Assembly (NCBI GenBank): GCA_017451025.1
Contig: JAFSSM010000025.1
Location: forward strand, 1 to 41,218
Direction: 5' to 3'
Origin: Synergistaceae bacterium
Lineage (GTDB): Bacteria > Synergistota > Synergistia > Synergistales > Aminobacteriaceae
Length of the DNA: 41,218 bases
Part shown: positions 15,777 through 25,177 of the stretch, piece after piece
Numbering within the stretch: position 1 is the first letter of the stretch
Layout of the letters: each line of letters begins with the position of its first letter
Position numbers and translations under genes: made by a program
Notes under the pieces: generated by a model
Told to the model about the DNA's origin: nothing
The model's database searches: none
What the model saw: the letters and a program-made list of their open reading frames with translations, nothing else

Positions 15777-16479
15777 TGACATTCTTTATGGCCGGTTAAG
15801 GCTTCTTCAGCCTCAGAACGGCCCGAGAGTTAATCTCGATACTATTTTGCTGTCGGACTGGGTGAAATTCCGCTCAGGCCACACCAGATTCCTCGAGGCA
15901 GGGTGTGCAGCGGGAGCAATCTCGCTTCTTCTCGCCATGAAGTACAGGAATATTCACGTTACTGGCGTGGAGATTCAGGGTGAGCTTGCCGGCTTGGCCA
16001 GAATTAACGCACAGAACAACAACCTAGCTGACAGAGTGAGCATCATTGCCGGAGATATTCGGGACAAGAGTATTCTTCCACGTGAATACTTCGACGTTCT
16101 GGTGATTAACCCGCCGTATGAATCGCAGAGCAGGGGGCGCGTGAGTCCAGATGCTTTGCGCTCAACTGCAAGGCACGAGCTGACGTGTACACCTGATGAT
16201 GTCGGTGAGCTGGCTTTACGTGTGCTCAAGAGCAGGGGGCGAATCTTCAGCGTGTTCACCAGCGCGAGGCTTGACGCGTTTATTTCGACACTGGCCAAGC
16301 ACAGAATTACTCCCAAGAGAATCAGGTTCGTTTATCCTGACGCGGAAAACAGCTCGGGAATATTTTTGTTTGAGGGCATCAAGGACGGAGGAGAAGGCTT
16401 AGAGGTTCTGCCTCCGCTTTTTGTGAGAAATTCTGACGGAGAGTACACGCCGGAAGTTCTGAGGGCATACGAAATTTAG
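15760..16479 (+). CDS. Class I SAM-dependent methyltransferase, TrmN6-like
   Basis: About 240 residues. The N-terminus DDILYGRLRLLQP...VNLDTILLSDWV matches the tRNA1(Val) adenine-N6 methyltransferase group. LEAGCAAGAISLLLA is SAM motif I, GVEIQ motif II, and VLVINPPYES the NPPY catalytic motif for amino-group methylation of adenine. The frame is open far back into rdgB, but the family starts just before the DDIL segment. I use TTG 15760, overlapping the rdgB end by 17 bases; no good ribosome site is visible, so coupling to rdgB translation is likely. The exact substrate is inferred. Confidence 0.8.
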   Translation: MCTTCDDILYGRLRLLQPQNGPRVNLDTILLSDWVKFRSGHTRFLEAGCAAGAISLLLAMKYRNIHVTGVEIQGELAGLARINAQNNNLADRVSIIAGDIRDKSILPREYFDVLVINPPYESQSRGRVSPDALRSTARHELTCTPDDVGELALRVLKSRGRIFSVFTSARLDAFISTLAKHRITPKRIRFVYPDAENSSGIFLFEGIKDGGEGLEVLPPLFVRNSDGEYTPEVLRAYEI

Positions 16480-16491
16480 GAGGAGGAATTA

Positions 16492-17553
16492 ATGTACGAG
16501 CTGTTAGCGTTAGGGACGCAATATTTCGTCTGGAAAAAGCTCAAGGAGGCAGGAATAAGCTCACTCATAAGGTATGCGCTGATTGTGTGGGGGATATTCT
16601 GGGTAGCGGCCGGAATTGTCGCGGGGTATGACTACAGGCACGCCGAGTATAACGTTCTGCCCGGAAGAATCACGGAAATTCTGCGGGCGTTATCGCTGAC
16701 GTGGACAATCATAAGCATTCTGGCGTTCTTTGCGTTTGCGGTGGTGTGGCTGGTCTCCGGCTTCAAGCCCTTTACACACAGGAAAGTGGTCATTGCTGCC
16801 ATGATGACGCTTGCGGGAACTCTGTACTGCATGTTCGAGGCATATTACGTTACGCCCAGATACATAGAGATTCGCTCTACCAAAATCAACGCTGACCGTC
16901 TGCGGCTGGTGTACGTGTCTGACGCGCACGTAGGCGGCCTGTCAACTCACTGGCACTTTGCGCGGATAATGAGGCTCGTTGAAGAAGCACAGCCGGATAT
17001 TTTTGCGCTTGGCGGCGACACGATAGACGGAGTAATGACGTACAGGGATAAGGAGCTTGCGATGTTAGCTGAGACTGCGAAGAAGGCCAAGTACGGAGCG
17101 TTTGCGGTAAACGGCAATCACGAGTACTACTGGCTGCTCGATGAGGATTGCGAGCAGATAATCAGGGATTGCGGAATAACTATGCTCATCAACGAACGTG
17201 CAGAGTGTGCGGGGATTACGATAATCAGCCTCGACGACGACAAACGCGGATGGCTGAAGCCCTATCTTCTGCCCGAGGATTCGGAGCGTTTTGTGCTGGT
17301 GCTGAAGCACAGGCCCGGCCTTCCGTTCGATGCCGGCGAAAAATTCGATCTCCAGGTTTCAGGACATACACACAACGGACAGTTCTGGCCTCTGGGCTAT
17401 TTCAAGAACATGGTGCAGAAGAGTACGCAGGGACTCTCCCAAAAATCAGGAGGCTATGTGTACGTCAGCAGCGGGGCAGGCTTCAACGGTCCGCCTATGA
17501 GACTGTTCACTTGGCCTGAAGTTACGGTGATAGATATTGTGAGGGAAGAATAA
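16492..17553 (+). CDS. Membrane-anchored metallophosphoesterase (YkuE/YaeI-like)
   Basis: A 353-residue protein with three or four membrane helices in the first ~120 residues and a calcineurin-like phosphoesterase domain after it. Metal ligands are seen in VSDAHVGG, GGDTID, GNHEYYW and SGHTHNGQFWP. Domains of this type with the GHTHNGQ motif act on phospholipid-linked or nucleotide substrates such as UDP-diacylglucosamine or sugar-lipids, but substrate cannot be read from the motifs. AGGAGGAATT precedes ATG 16492, 12 bases past the methyltransferase. The stop overlaps the rsmI start (TAATG). Confidence 0.87.
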   Translation: MYELLALGTQYFVWKKLKEAGISSLIRYALIVWGIFWVAAGIVAGYDYRHAEYNVLPGRITEILRALSLTWTIISILAFFAFAVVWLVSGFKPFTHRKVVIAAMMTLAGTLYCMFEAYYVTPRYIEIRSTKINADRLRLVYVSDAHVGGLSTHWHFARIMRLVEEAQPDIFALGGDTIDGVMTYRDKELAMLAETAKKAKYGAFAVNGNHEYYWLLDEDCEQIIRDCGITMLINERAECAGITIISLDDDKRGWLKPYLLPEDSERFVLVLKHRPGLPFDAGEKFDLQVSGHTHNGQFWPLGYFKNMVQKSTQGLSQKSGGYVYVSSGAGFNGPPMRLFTWPEVTVIDIVREE

Positions 17554-18353
17554 TGCTGACTCTTGTGCCGACACCGATCGGGAATCTCGAGGATATTACT
17601 CTGCGTGCATTGAGGGTTTTGCGCGAGGCGGATATTATCGCGTGCGAGGACACCAGAACTTCAAGCATTTTTCTTAGGCACTACGGAATCGACAAGCCCC
17701 TTGTATCATTTCACCTTCACAATGAAAACGAGAAGACTCCTGTTTTGCTGGAAAAACTCCGGAATGGCGAGAATATAGCAGTAATTTCTGATGCAGGGAC
17801 TCCGGGAATTTCCGATCCGGGTTGGATTCTACTGAAGCGTGCACAGGATGAGGGGCTTGACGTTGACGTTCTGCCCGGCCCTTCTGCCGTAATTCCTGCG
17901 GTGCTGTTGTCGGGAATTGCTCCCCAGCCGTTTATGTTCGCGGGATTTCCGCCGGAAAAATCAGGCGAACGCTCAAATATGCTGGCCTCTCTCGCGGAGA
18001 TTCACTGCACCCTTTGCTTCTACATTTCCCCTCACAAGGCAGAAAAGCATATCTCGTCGATGCTTGAGGTTTTCGGAAACAGGAGGGCATCACTTGTTCG
18101 TGAGGTCAGCAAAATGTTTCAGGAAGTAATTCGTGGAAATCTGGGAGAGATTCTTGATAGAGTCAGGGAGGGCGTAAAGGGAGAGCTTGTGCTTGTTGTT
18201 GAGGGAGCAGGCAATGACGAAGAAGAATGTGATTCATGGAAGGTTGAAGCCGAAAAATTGTTCAGGGAAGGTGCAAGCGTAAAAGATATTGTCAACGAAT
18301 TGGCAGGCAGAGCGTCCAAAAATAATGTCAAAAGATTCATACTTGGCTTGTAA
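17553..18353 (+). CDS. rsmI: 16S rRNA (cytidine-1402 2'-O)-methyltransferase RsmI
   Basis: A 266-residue SAM enzyme of the tetrapyrrole-methylase fold that methylates the ribose of C1402 in the ribosomal P site. Motifs include LVPTPIGNLEDITLRAL, ACEDTRTSS, SFHLHNENEK, the SAM-binding SDAGTPGISDPG and LPGPSAVIPA, and LVREVSKMFQEVIRGNL. The start ATG overlaps the preceding stop by one base. Length is a little short of the E. coli enzyme (286) but normal otherwise. Confidence 0.95.
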   Translation: MLTLVPTPIGNLEDITLRALRVLREADIIACEDTRTSSIFLRHYGIDKPLVSFHLHNENEKTPVLLEKLRNGENIAVISDAGTPGISDPGWILLKRAQDEGLDVDVLPGPSAVIPAVLLSGIAPQPFMFAGFPPEKSGERSNMLASLAEIHCTLCFYISPHKAEKHISSMLEVFGNRRASLVREVSKMFQEVIRGNLGEILDRVREGVKGELVLVVEGAGNDEEECDSWKVEAEKLFREGASVKDIVNELAGRASKNNVKRFILGL

Positions 18354-18399
18354 AAGTGTAAAATATACCGTATTCATAAATCAGGAGGAAACGTAGATT

Positions 18400-20748
18400 T
18401 TGGAACAAGAGAAAATTTACTCTGTTGACGTAGGCGACTCGCAGCTCGTCTTCAGGACAGGCAAGCTCGCCAAGCAGGCGAACGGGGCAGTGCTGGCATC
18501 GCACGGCTCTACGGTAATGTTAAGTACGGCGTGTATGACGGATGAGGTCAGGACAGGAATAGATTTCTTTCCGCTGGTTGTGGACTATGAAGAGAGATAT
18601 TATTCGGCAGGGAAAATTCCGGGAGGTTTCATCAAGAGGGAAGGCAAGCCATCAGAATCGGCAATCTTAGGTTCGCGCGTTACGGACAGAGCAATTCGTT
18701 CACTGTTCGCCGACGAAATGCGCAACGATGTCCACGTGGTCAACACTGTTCTTGCTGTGGATCAGGTCTATCCGCCAAATATTTTGGGCATCAACAGTGC
18801 AAGTGCTGCCCTCGCAATTTCTGGCATACCTTGGGGCGGACCTGTAGGAGCTGTGAGAATCGGACTGCTCGGCGGAAAATTGGTCGTCAATCCCACAGAA
18901 AAGCAGATGCTCAATTCAATGCTTAATCTCATTGTTGCCGGGCATGATGACGGTATCACAATGGTAGAGGCTGGTTCTTACGAGGTCTCAGAGGAATTAT
19001 TGGTCGATGCTCTGGAACTTGCGCATTCGGAAATACGGAAGATTATTGCGGTATTGAGGAAAATGAAGGAAGAGGTCGGGAAGCCCGAGATAGCTGTTCC
19101 GATGCCCGAGCATATCCCAGCAATTGAGGACTGGGTTCGCGAAAATCTTGACGGAAAAGTTGACGAGGCAGTACGCATTCAGGAGAAGAAGCCCCGCGAG
19201 AAAAAAATAAACGATGTTAAAGCGGAAGCGGCAGAACATTTCGCGGAACTCATCAAGGAAGAACCGGAGAAGGAAGAGTACATCAAAGCCTATATCGACA
19301 GCCGCGTAAAGGACATAATGCGCGGAATAATTATCAACGAACACATCAGGGTAGACGGCCGCAAGATGAACCAGATCCGTCCGATAACCTGCGAGACCGA
19401 TATTCTGCCCAGAGTTCACGGCTCTGCACTGTTCACGCGCGGAGAGACTCAGTCCCTCGCAATAACCACTCTGGGAATGATCGGTGAGGATGACCAGATT
19501 CTCGACGGTATAAAACTGAATGAACCAGCAAAACGCTTCATGCTACACTACAATTTCCCGCCGTATTCCGTCGGAGAGGTCAGACCTATGCGCGGACCTG
19601 GCAGGCGCGAAATAGGGCACGGTGCGCTCGCTGAACGTGCACTGCTCCCGGTTATTCCCAGCGAAGAGGAGTTCCCGTACGTAATTCGTGTTGTGTCTGA
19701 CATTCTGGAGTCCAACGGCTCAAGCTCACAGGCCAGCATTTGCGGAGGAAGCCTCTCAATGATGAACGCCGGAGTCCCAATCAGATACCACGTTGCCGGA
19801 ATCGCAATGGGTCTCATCAAAGAGGGCGACAAGGTGCAGATTCTCACGGACATTCAGGGCCTCGAGGATCACTACGGAGATATGGACTTCAAGGTTGCCG
19901 GAACAAGAGCAGGAGTTACTGCCTTGCAGATGGACAACAAGGCCGGAGGAATCACGCGCGAAATTTTGGAGCAGGCACTTGGCCAGGCCAAGAAAGCACG
20001 CTTCGAGATACTCGAGAAAATGGAAGCGGCTATTCCTGTTCCGAACCCTGTATCGCAGAACGCACCGCGCATAATCTCGTTCGAGATTGACCCCGACAAA
20101 ATCCGTGAGGTAATCGGCAGCGGCGGTAAGGTAGTCAGAAGCATTACCCAGCGCACCGGCGTAAAGATGAACATTGAGGATAACGGCTTAATCTCAATTT
20201 CCGGGCCGACAATGGCTCAGGTTGAGGACGCAAGAGCTATTGTTATGTCGCTTGTTCACGAGCTGGCCGCAGGTGAAGTGTATTTAGGCACAGTAACGAG
20301 ACTGATTAACTTCGGTGCTTTTGTCGAGTGCCTGCCAGGACGCGAAGGTCTCCTGCACATTTCGGAAGTGTCGGCTCACAGACTGCCGCATATCGAGGAC
20401 GCGTTCAAGCCCGGCGATAAAGTGCTAGTGATGGTGAAGGAAATTGACGATCAGGGACGCATAAATCTCACGAGGCGCAGAGTCCTGGCGAATGAGGAGA
20501 AGGTTCGCGCGGCAGGTCTGGCCTATGCTCTGCCTGATGAACGCGAGCGCGACAACCTGATTGCGACTCTTTCGTCGAGGGATCGCGGTTACGGGACGTT
20601 CTCAATGCGCGACAGGGTAAGCGGTTTTCCGGAGAGGGGCTACTCTTCCAGGCTGGGACGCGGTGATTTCGAGTTCGGAGGACGCAACAGCTACGGACGC
20701 AGCGACAGGGAAGACCGCAGGCGCAATGACCGCAGAAGGGATTATTAG
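18400..20748 (+). CDS. pnp: Polyribonucleotide nucleotidyltransferase (PNPase)
   Basis: A 782-residue 3'-5' phosphorolytic exoribonuclease. Two RNase PH domains (about 1-220 and 310-550, with GRREIGHGALAERAL and IQGLEDHYGDMDFKVAGT, whose aspartates are catalytic), a KH domain (IDPDKIREVIGSGGKVVR) and an S1 domain (YLGTVTRLINFGAFVECLPG). After the S1 domain comes a ~65-residue tail very rich in Arg, Asp, Gly and Ser (GRNSYGRSDREDRRR). The start is TTG 18400, nine bases after AGGAGGAA; this is the normal N-terminus. A TAAAAT near 18358 might be a promoter -10. dut follows at 2 bases. Confidence 0.97.
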   Translation: MEQEKIYSVDVGDSQLVFRTGKLAKQANGAVLASHGSTVMLSTACMTDEVRTGIDFFPLVVDYEERYYSAGKIPGGFIKREGKPSESAILGSRVTDRAIRSLFADEMRNDVHVVNTVLAVDQVYPPNILGINSASAALAISGIPWGGPVGAVRIGLLGGKLVVNPTEKQMLNSMLNLIVAGHDDGITMVEAGSYEVSEELLVDALELAHSEIRKIIAVLRKMKEEVGKPEIAVPMPEHIPAIEDWVRENLDGKVDEAVRIQEKKPREKKINDVKAEAAEHFAELIKEEPEKEEYIKAYIDSRVKDIMRGIIINEHIRVDGRKMNQIRPITCETDILPRVHGSALFTRGETQSLAITTLGMIGEDDQILDGIKLNEPAKRFMLHYNFPPYSVGEVRPMRGPGRREIGHGALAERALLPVIPSEEEFPYVIRVVSDILESNGSSSQASICGGSLSMMNAGVPIRYHVAGIAMGLIKEGDKVQILTDIQGLEDHYGDMDFKVAGTRAGVTALQMDNKAGGITREILEQALGQAKKARFEILEKMEAAIPVPNPVSQNAPRIISFEIDPDKIREVIGSGGKVVRSITQRTGVKMNIEDNGLISISGPTMAQVEDARAIVMSLVHELAAGEVYLGTVTRLINFGAFVECLPGREGLLHISEVSAHRLPHIEDAFKPGDKVLVMVKEIDDQGRINLTRRRVLANEEKVRAAGLAYALPDERERDNLIATLSSRDRGYGTFSMRDRVSGFPERGYSSRLGRGDFEFGGRNSYGRSDREDRRRNDRRRDY

Positions 20749-20750
20749 CG

Positions 20751-21197
20751 ATGCCTCAGCATGAAATTACGGTGAAGATTTGGCGCGAAGCCGCAACGAT
20801 AAAGATTCCGGAGTACGCAACGCCAGGAAGTGCAGGTGTTGATCTGTGCTCGATGAAGTACTGCATCATCAAGCCAGGTGAATTGACGATGATCCCTACA
20901 GGGATTCGTCTCGCCATTCCGGAAGGCTACGAGGGACAGATAAGGCCAAGAAGCGGCCTTGCCCTCAATCACAGAATAATTATTCCCAACGCCCCGGGCA
21001 CGATTGACTCGGACTACAGGGGCGAAATCATGATTATGCTCATGAACATGGGAGAAGACCCGTTCTCGATCAGCTTCGGGGACAGGATCGCGCAGTTAGT
21101 GTTTGTGCCTGTGGCTCATGCAAACTTTGAGCCGGTCAAGCAGCTTGACGCAACTCAAAGAGGAAGCGGCGGCTTTGGCAGTACAGGCATCAAATAG
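20751..21197 (+). CDS. dut: dUTP diphosphatase
   Basis: A 148-residue trimeric enzyme splitting dUTP to dUMP and PPi, keeping uracil out of DNA and supplying dTMP synthesis. All five motifs are present in order: TPGSAGVDLCS (1), RPRSGLALNH (2), PGTIDSDYRGEI with the catalytic aspartate (3), DRIAQLVFVPV (4) and RGSGGFGSTG (5). ATG 20751 lies two bases after the pnp stop, so the two are co-transcribed. Confidence 0.97.
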   Translation: MPQHEITVKIWREAATIKIPEYATPGSAGVDLCSMKYCIIKPGELTMIPTGIRLAIPEGYEGQIRPRSGLALNHRIIIPNAPGTIDSDYRGEIMIMLMNMGEDPFSISFGDRIAQLVFVPVAHANFEPVKQLDATQRGSGGFGSTGIK

Positions 21198-21212
21198 ATA
21201 GGAGGAATTTTT

Positions 21213-22820
21213 GTGAAGAAAGTATTAGTGTTGTTGCTTTTGGCGGTTATGTGCGTGCCGTCATTGGGTGCAGTTCCGGACAAGGACATCGTGATTCTGT
21301 ACACGAACGACGTGCATTGCGGAGTCGAAGATGCTATCGGCTATGCAGGGCTTGAGTACTACAAGCACGAGATGCAGAAGCTCACACCTTACGTTACGCT
21401 TGTTGATGCCGGAGACTGGGCACAGGGCGCAACGATCGGAATGATCGCTCAGGGCCGCTACATCTTCGAGATCATGAACGCGATGAACTACGACTTGGCC
21501 GTGCCTGGAAATCACGAGTTCGATTACGGCTGGAGCCAGTTCGAGAATTTCGTGAAGAACCTCAAGTGCGGCTTCGTCTCCTGCAACATGAGAGACCTGC
21601 GCACCGGCGAATTAATCTTCAAGCCCTACAGGATATTCACGTACGGAGATGTTAAGGTTGCGTTTGTCGGAGCAACTACTCCTGAAGCAATCACCAAGTC
21701 AACGCCGTCGTACTTCATGGACGATTCAGGAAAGTATATCTATGATTTTGACGGAGAGCAGACTGGCGAAAAGCTGATCGCGTCAATCCAGAAGGCAGTC
21801 GATGACGCAAGGGCTGAGGGTGCGGATTACGTTATCGTTGTCGGGCATTTGGGAGAGTACGAGGACGTTACGGACGTGTGGGCTGTGCCGTTCATTGCTC
21901 CGAGAACGAGAAACATCGACGTGTTCATCGATGCGCATTCACACGAAATTACTCCCGCACTCATATTCAAGAACGCTGACGGGAAAGACGTAATCGTTAC
22001 GCAGACCGGAACGAAGCTGCACAATATCGGCAAGCTCACAATTTCGACGGAAGGCAAAGTTAAGACAGAGCTTGTCTCCGACGCTGGCGGCAAGGATGAG
22101 AAAATCAACGCACTAGTTGAGGACATCAAGGCACGCTTTGAGGACACACTCCGCCAGCATTTGAGCTGGACGAGCTTTGACCTGCGCGCAATGGATGATG
22201 CCGGAGAATGGGTAGTCAGGAACGCGGAAAACGGACTGTGCGATCTCGTGGCCGACTCAATGCTCTATTCTTCGGAGGGTACAGAAACAGGACGTGCAGA
22301 TATAGGTCTGTACAACGCCGGCGGTATCCGCGCAAACATTATGACAGGAGAAATTACGTTCAACAATGCGCTTTCGGTTATGCCGTTCAACAACACGGTG
22401 TGCATTGTCGAAGTAAGCGGCCAGACGATTCTTGATGAGCTTGAACACGGAGTACGCTTAATGCCTGCCAGAAACGGAGGCTTCCTGCACGTTGCCGGAA
22501 TGACCTACAAGGTAGATACCAGCATTCCGACTCCCGTGAAGGTCGACGACAGAAATATTCTTATCGGCATTGAGGGAGAACGCCGCATCAAGGACGCTAA
22601 GGTGAACGGTGAGCCTCTTGATCCCGAAAAGAAGTATAAGGTTGTATCGATAAGCTATGTGCTTACCGGGTTGGGAGACGGGCACGTCTTCAAGGGAGCA
22701 AGGCTGATTGAGCCGGATTACGCTACGGCGAGCGATACGTTTGCTAGATACATGAAGACGTTCGACAGGATTCCGGAACGCTACAGTCATGGCGAAGGCA
22801 GAATGACGGTCATAAAGTAG
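21213..22820 (+). CDS. Exported 5'-nucleotidase / UshA-type metallophosphoesterase
   Basis: A 535-residue periplasmic enzyme that removes phosphate from nucleotides or splits UDP-sugars outside the membrane. The signal peptide is residues 1-19 (KKVLVLLLLAVMCVPSLGA). The metal domain shows LYTNDVHC, VDAGDWAQG, PGNHEFDYG, VVGHLGEYE and DAHSHEI. The C-terminal 5'-nucleotidase domain shows YNAGGIRANI, ITFNNALSVMPFNN and LGDGHVFKG. Start is GTG 21213 after AGGAGGAATTTT, 15 bases past dut. A bidirectional hairpin terminator follows. Substrate is inferred from the family. Confidence 0.93.
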   Translation: MKKVLVLLLLAVMCVPSLGAVPDKDIVILYTNDVHCGVEDAIGYAGLEYYKHEMQKLTPYVTLVDAGDWAQGATIGMIAQGRYIFEIMNAMNYDLAVPGNHEFDYGWSQFENFVKNLKCGFVSCNMRDLRTGELIFKPYRIFTYGDVKVAFVGATTPEAITKSTPSYFMDDSGKYIYDFDGEQTGEKLIASIQKAVDDARAEGADYVIVVGHLGEYEDVTDVWAVPFIAPRTRNIDVFIDAHSHEITPALIFKNADGKDVIVTQTGTKLHNIGKLTISTEGKVKTELVSDAGGKDEKINALVEDIKARFEDTLRQHLSWTSFDLRAMDDAGEWVVRNAENGLCDLVADSMLYSSEGTETGRADIGLYNAGGIRANIMTGEITFNNALSVMPFNNTVCIVEVSGQTILDELEHGVRLMPARNGGFLHVAGMTYKVDTSIPTPVKVDDRNILIGIEGERRIKDAKVNGEPLDPEKKYKVVSISYVLTGLGDGHVFKGARLIEPDYATASDTFARYMKTFDRIPERYSHGEGRMTVIK

Positions 22821-22831
22821 CAGGTATCACG

Positions 22832-22865
22832 AATCCCCTTGCTTAATAGCGAGGGGATTTTCATT
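22832..22865. terminator. Bidirectional terminator between the 5'-nucleotidase gene and manA
   Basis: AATCCCCTTGC and GCGAGGGGATT form an 11-bp stem (one G-T pair) with a 6-base loop (22843-22848). It is followed by TTTTCATT on plus, and preceded by GATAC/GTGATT on the other side, so it is stronger for the plus strand. It lies at the meeting point of convergent transcripts; the last bases overlap the manA stop (22861-22863). Confidence 0.85.
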
Positions 22866-23787
22866 CTGTAATCAGAACTTCAGCATCTCCATCAAACGAG
22901 TAATCGTTCTCGCAGTCCGAAGGCACAAAGACATTCCCGCCCTTCTCAAGCTCACAGCAAAAATCCCCGCACCGTAAGACGCATTTACCCTCAATGCACA
23001 GCATAAACCTGAAGCCATTTCCTCCGGTGTTTCCCGTAAACGGCCCTCTCATCTTCTCCACACGGAACTTGCTGCAATCCACAATCACATTACCCTTGCT
23101 GCCTGGAGGCGTTATGTTCAGCGGAAATGTATTCGCCACATCAAGAGCCTTCGCTATGTGCAGTTCACGGGGCTTGCCGTCCGCACCAACCCTCCCGTAA
23201 TCGTACACCCTGTAGGTTATGTTCGAGTTTTCCTGAATCTCCGCAAGAGTTATCCCTGCACCGATTGCGTGGATTGTCCCTGCCGGAATAAAGTACAAGT
23301 CCCCGTTCTTGACCTCTACCTTGCGCAGAAGCTCAAGCAATGTGTTATCCGCAATGGCCTGCTCAAATTCACGCCTCGATACACTTTTCCTGAAGCCCAG
23401 ATAAATATACGCTCCTTCCTCATGCTCCAGAATGTACCATGCCTCAGTCTTGCCCTTGCTGTTCTCGACACGGCGCGCGTAATCATTGAACGGGTGCACC
23501 TGAATGGATAACGGCTTCTGTGCGTCGATCAGCTTCACCATCAGCGGAAATGTCTCACTTGGCCGGAATTTCGGCGACACGATTTCCGGATATTTCTTTG
23601 CGGCTTCGGAGAGGGTCATTCCCGCAAGTTCTCCGTCAAGAATTACGCTCTCACCGTCAGGGTGTGAAGCAAGCTCCCAGCTCTCAGCAAGTGTCTCCGT
23701 GCCGGGAGTCTTTCCCCATTCTGTGATAAGCCTAGTTCCGCCCCAAAGATAATTTTTGTACGCAGGAGCAAGCCTGAACGGAAGCAT
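22861..23787 (-). CDS. manA: Mannose-6-phosphate isomerase, class I
   Basis: A 308-residue zinc enzyme interconverting mannose-6-P and fructose-6-P, feeding GDP-mannose or mannose use. The start MLPFRLAPAYKNYLWGG is typical of the short Bacillus-like type I class. Zinc ligands are visible in SIQVHPFNDYA (Gln, His), KTEAWYIL (Glu) and AGTIHAIGAG (His), with NITYRVYDYGR conserved near the active site. It follows alr by 6 bases on the same strand, and its stop lies in the terminator region of the opposing gene. Confidence 0.94.
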   Translation of the reverse strand: MLPFRLAPAYKNYLWGGTRLITEWGKTPGTETLAESWELASHPDGESVILDGELAGMTLSEAAKKYPEIVSPKFRPSETFPLMVKLIDAQKPLSIQVHPFNDYARRVENSKGKTEAWYILEHEEGAYIYLGFRKSVSRREFEQAIADNTLLELLRKVEVKNGDLYFIPAGTIHAIGAGITLAEIQENSNITYRVYDYGRVGADGKPRELHIAKALDVANTFPLNITPPGSKGNVIVDCSKFRVEKMRGPFTGNTGGNGFRFMLCIEGKCVLRCGDFCCELEKGGNVFVPSDCENDYSFDGDAEVLITE

Positions 23788-23793
23788 AACTCT

Positions 23794-24954
23794 CTATGCC
23801 CTCAGCTTCCCGTCCTCAATGTATACGCGCGGGACTCTCAGCGAAGGACTGCACACCAGCTCGTGAATTATCGTCCCGGCATTTCGGGCCTCTTCCGCCG
23901 CAAGTTCTCCGTCAAACACCGTCGCAACGTCCCCTGCCTTTACGCCGGGAATGTCCGTAACGTCGACCATAGTCATATCCATGCACACACGCCCAACGTT
24001 CGGGCAAATGGTATCGTGGATTTTCACGCGGAGCTTGTTCGAGAGCACACGGTGTAAACCGTCAGCGTAGCCTATGGGCAAAACAGCGATCACCGAGTCG
24101 CGCTTGAGCGTGTGTGTGCGTCCGTAGCTTATGGCCGTTCCTGCCGGGAGTCTGCGCACTGCCGTAATTCTGCTCTTAACGGTCATCACCGGACGAAGAC
24201 CTAACGTACTTCCGTAGTTGCCGGTCTCGGTTGAAGCGTAGCCATACAGCACAAGCCCAAACCTGCCCATGTCAAGATGTGCCTCCGGGTAATCCAGAGT
24301 GCCGATGCTCGCCGCCGCGTGAGTGATGCTGAAAGTCCGGCCTATCTTCGCTAAATACCTTCTGGCCTCGAGAAGACGGTTGAGCTGGAGGTGAGTGAAG
24401 TCTTTATCGTCGTCAGCGACGGCAAAGTGCGTGAAAATTCCTTCGGCCTCAAGTCCTGGAAGACTGCACAGCTCATCGATCAGGTTGGCGGTCTCATGTT
24501 TCGCGGTTTCATCGTCAGGCCAGTAGAAGCCCGTCCTGCTCATCCCTGTATCTATTTTGACGTGAATGCGGATTTTCTTGTGATTTGCCTCTGCGTAATC
24601 CGAGAGAGCTTTCCCGTTTTCGAGGTCTCCTACTGCCTGAGTAATCCCGTATTCGCACATAAGGGGCGCAAGGCTCGGCTGAGTCTGGCCAAGACATAAG
24701 ATAGGCAGTGTGATTCCGTTACGTCTGAGCTCTGCACCTTCAGGGATTGTCGCGACCGCGAGAAAGTCTGCGCCGCACTCCTGGAGTTTGCGGGCACAGG
24801 GGATTGCTCCGTGTCCGTAGGCGTTGGCTTTGACTACGGCGAGGAATTTTGCGGAAGGGGTGAGTATGTTGCGTAGGGTTGTGTAGTTGTGTGCGAGGTA
24901 ATCTAAATTTATTTCTGCCCAAGTTCTGGACGTAGCAAGCTCTAGGTCTGTCAT
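23794..24954 (-). CDS. alr: Alanine racemase
   Basis: A 386-residue PLP enzyme making D-alanine for peptidoglycan. The PLP lysine is Lys42 in VVKANAYGHGA; the second catalytic residue, a tyrosine, is in AGTAISYGRTHT. GIFTHFAVADD, MGRFGLVLYG and PNVGRVCMDMTMVDV are family blocks. The open frame allows a TTG at 24957, but ATG 24952-24954 fits AGGAGG spacing (8 bases) better. It sits 16 bases after hicA and 6 before manA; it has no space for its own promoter unless it lies within hicA. Confidence 0.96.
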   Translation of the reverse strand: MTDLELATSRTWAEINLDYLAHNYTTLRNILTPSAKFLAVVKANAYGHGAIPCARKLQECGADFLAVATIPEGAELRRNGITLPILCLGQTQPSLAPLMCEYGITQAVGDLENGKALSDYAEANHKKIRIHVKIDTGMSRTGFYWPDDETAKHETANLIDELCSLPGLEAEGIFTHFAVADDDKDFTHLQLNRLLEARRYLAKIGRTFSITHAAASIGTLDYPEAHLDMGRFGLVLYGYASTETGNYGSTLGLRPVMTVKSRITAVRRLPAGTAISYGRTHTLKRDSVIAVLPIGYADGLHRVLSNKLRVKIHDTICPNVGRVCMDMTMVDVTDIPGVKAGDVATVFDGELAAEEARNAGTIIHELVCSPSLRVPRVYIEDGKLRA

Positions 24955-24970
24955 CAATAATTCCTCCTGA

Positions 24971-25177
24971 TTATTTGAGTCCTTCGTTGAAGTTTTCCAT
25001 AGTCATACCTAGTTGCTGCTTTAGAATTTTTTTCCATGTGTTTTTCTCAATCTCGCCGCTGCCTCTGGAGACTCTGATTCTCTTGCCGTTGTAGAGATAA
25101 ACATCATGATTTCCGCCATGCCTTATAAATGTAGCATTACGGTCTAGGAATCTTAAGAGATCCTTCCATCTAGGCAT
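24971..25177 (-). CDS. hicA: HicA-family mRNA interferase toxin
   Basis: A 68-residue protein with the double-stranded RNA-binding-like HicA fold. It starts MPRWKDLLRFLDRN, then FIRHGGNHDVYLYNGKRI with the catalytic histidine in G-N-H, and ends with WKKILKQQLGM, matching the family's L-x-x-I-L-K-Q end. I start at ATG 25175-25177, preceded by AAGGAGG; the frame extends 15 codons upstream. It overlaps the HicB-like gene by 25 bases. In most hic loci the toxin comes first; here it is second. The basic 'KRIRVSRG' patch fits RNA contact. Confidence 0.85.
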   Translation of the reverse strand: MPRWKDLLRFLDRNATFIRHGGNHDVYLYNGKRIRVSRGSGEIEKNTWKKILKQQLGMTMENFNEGLK

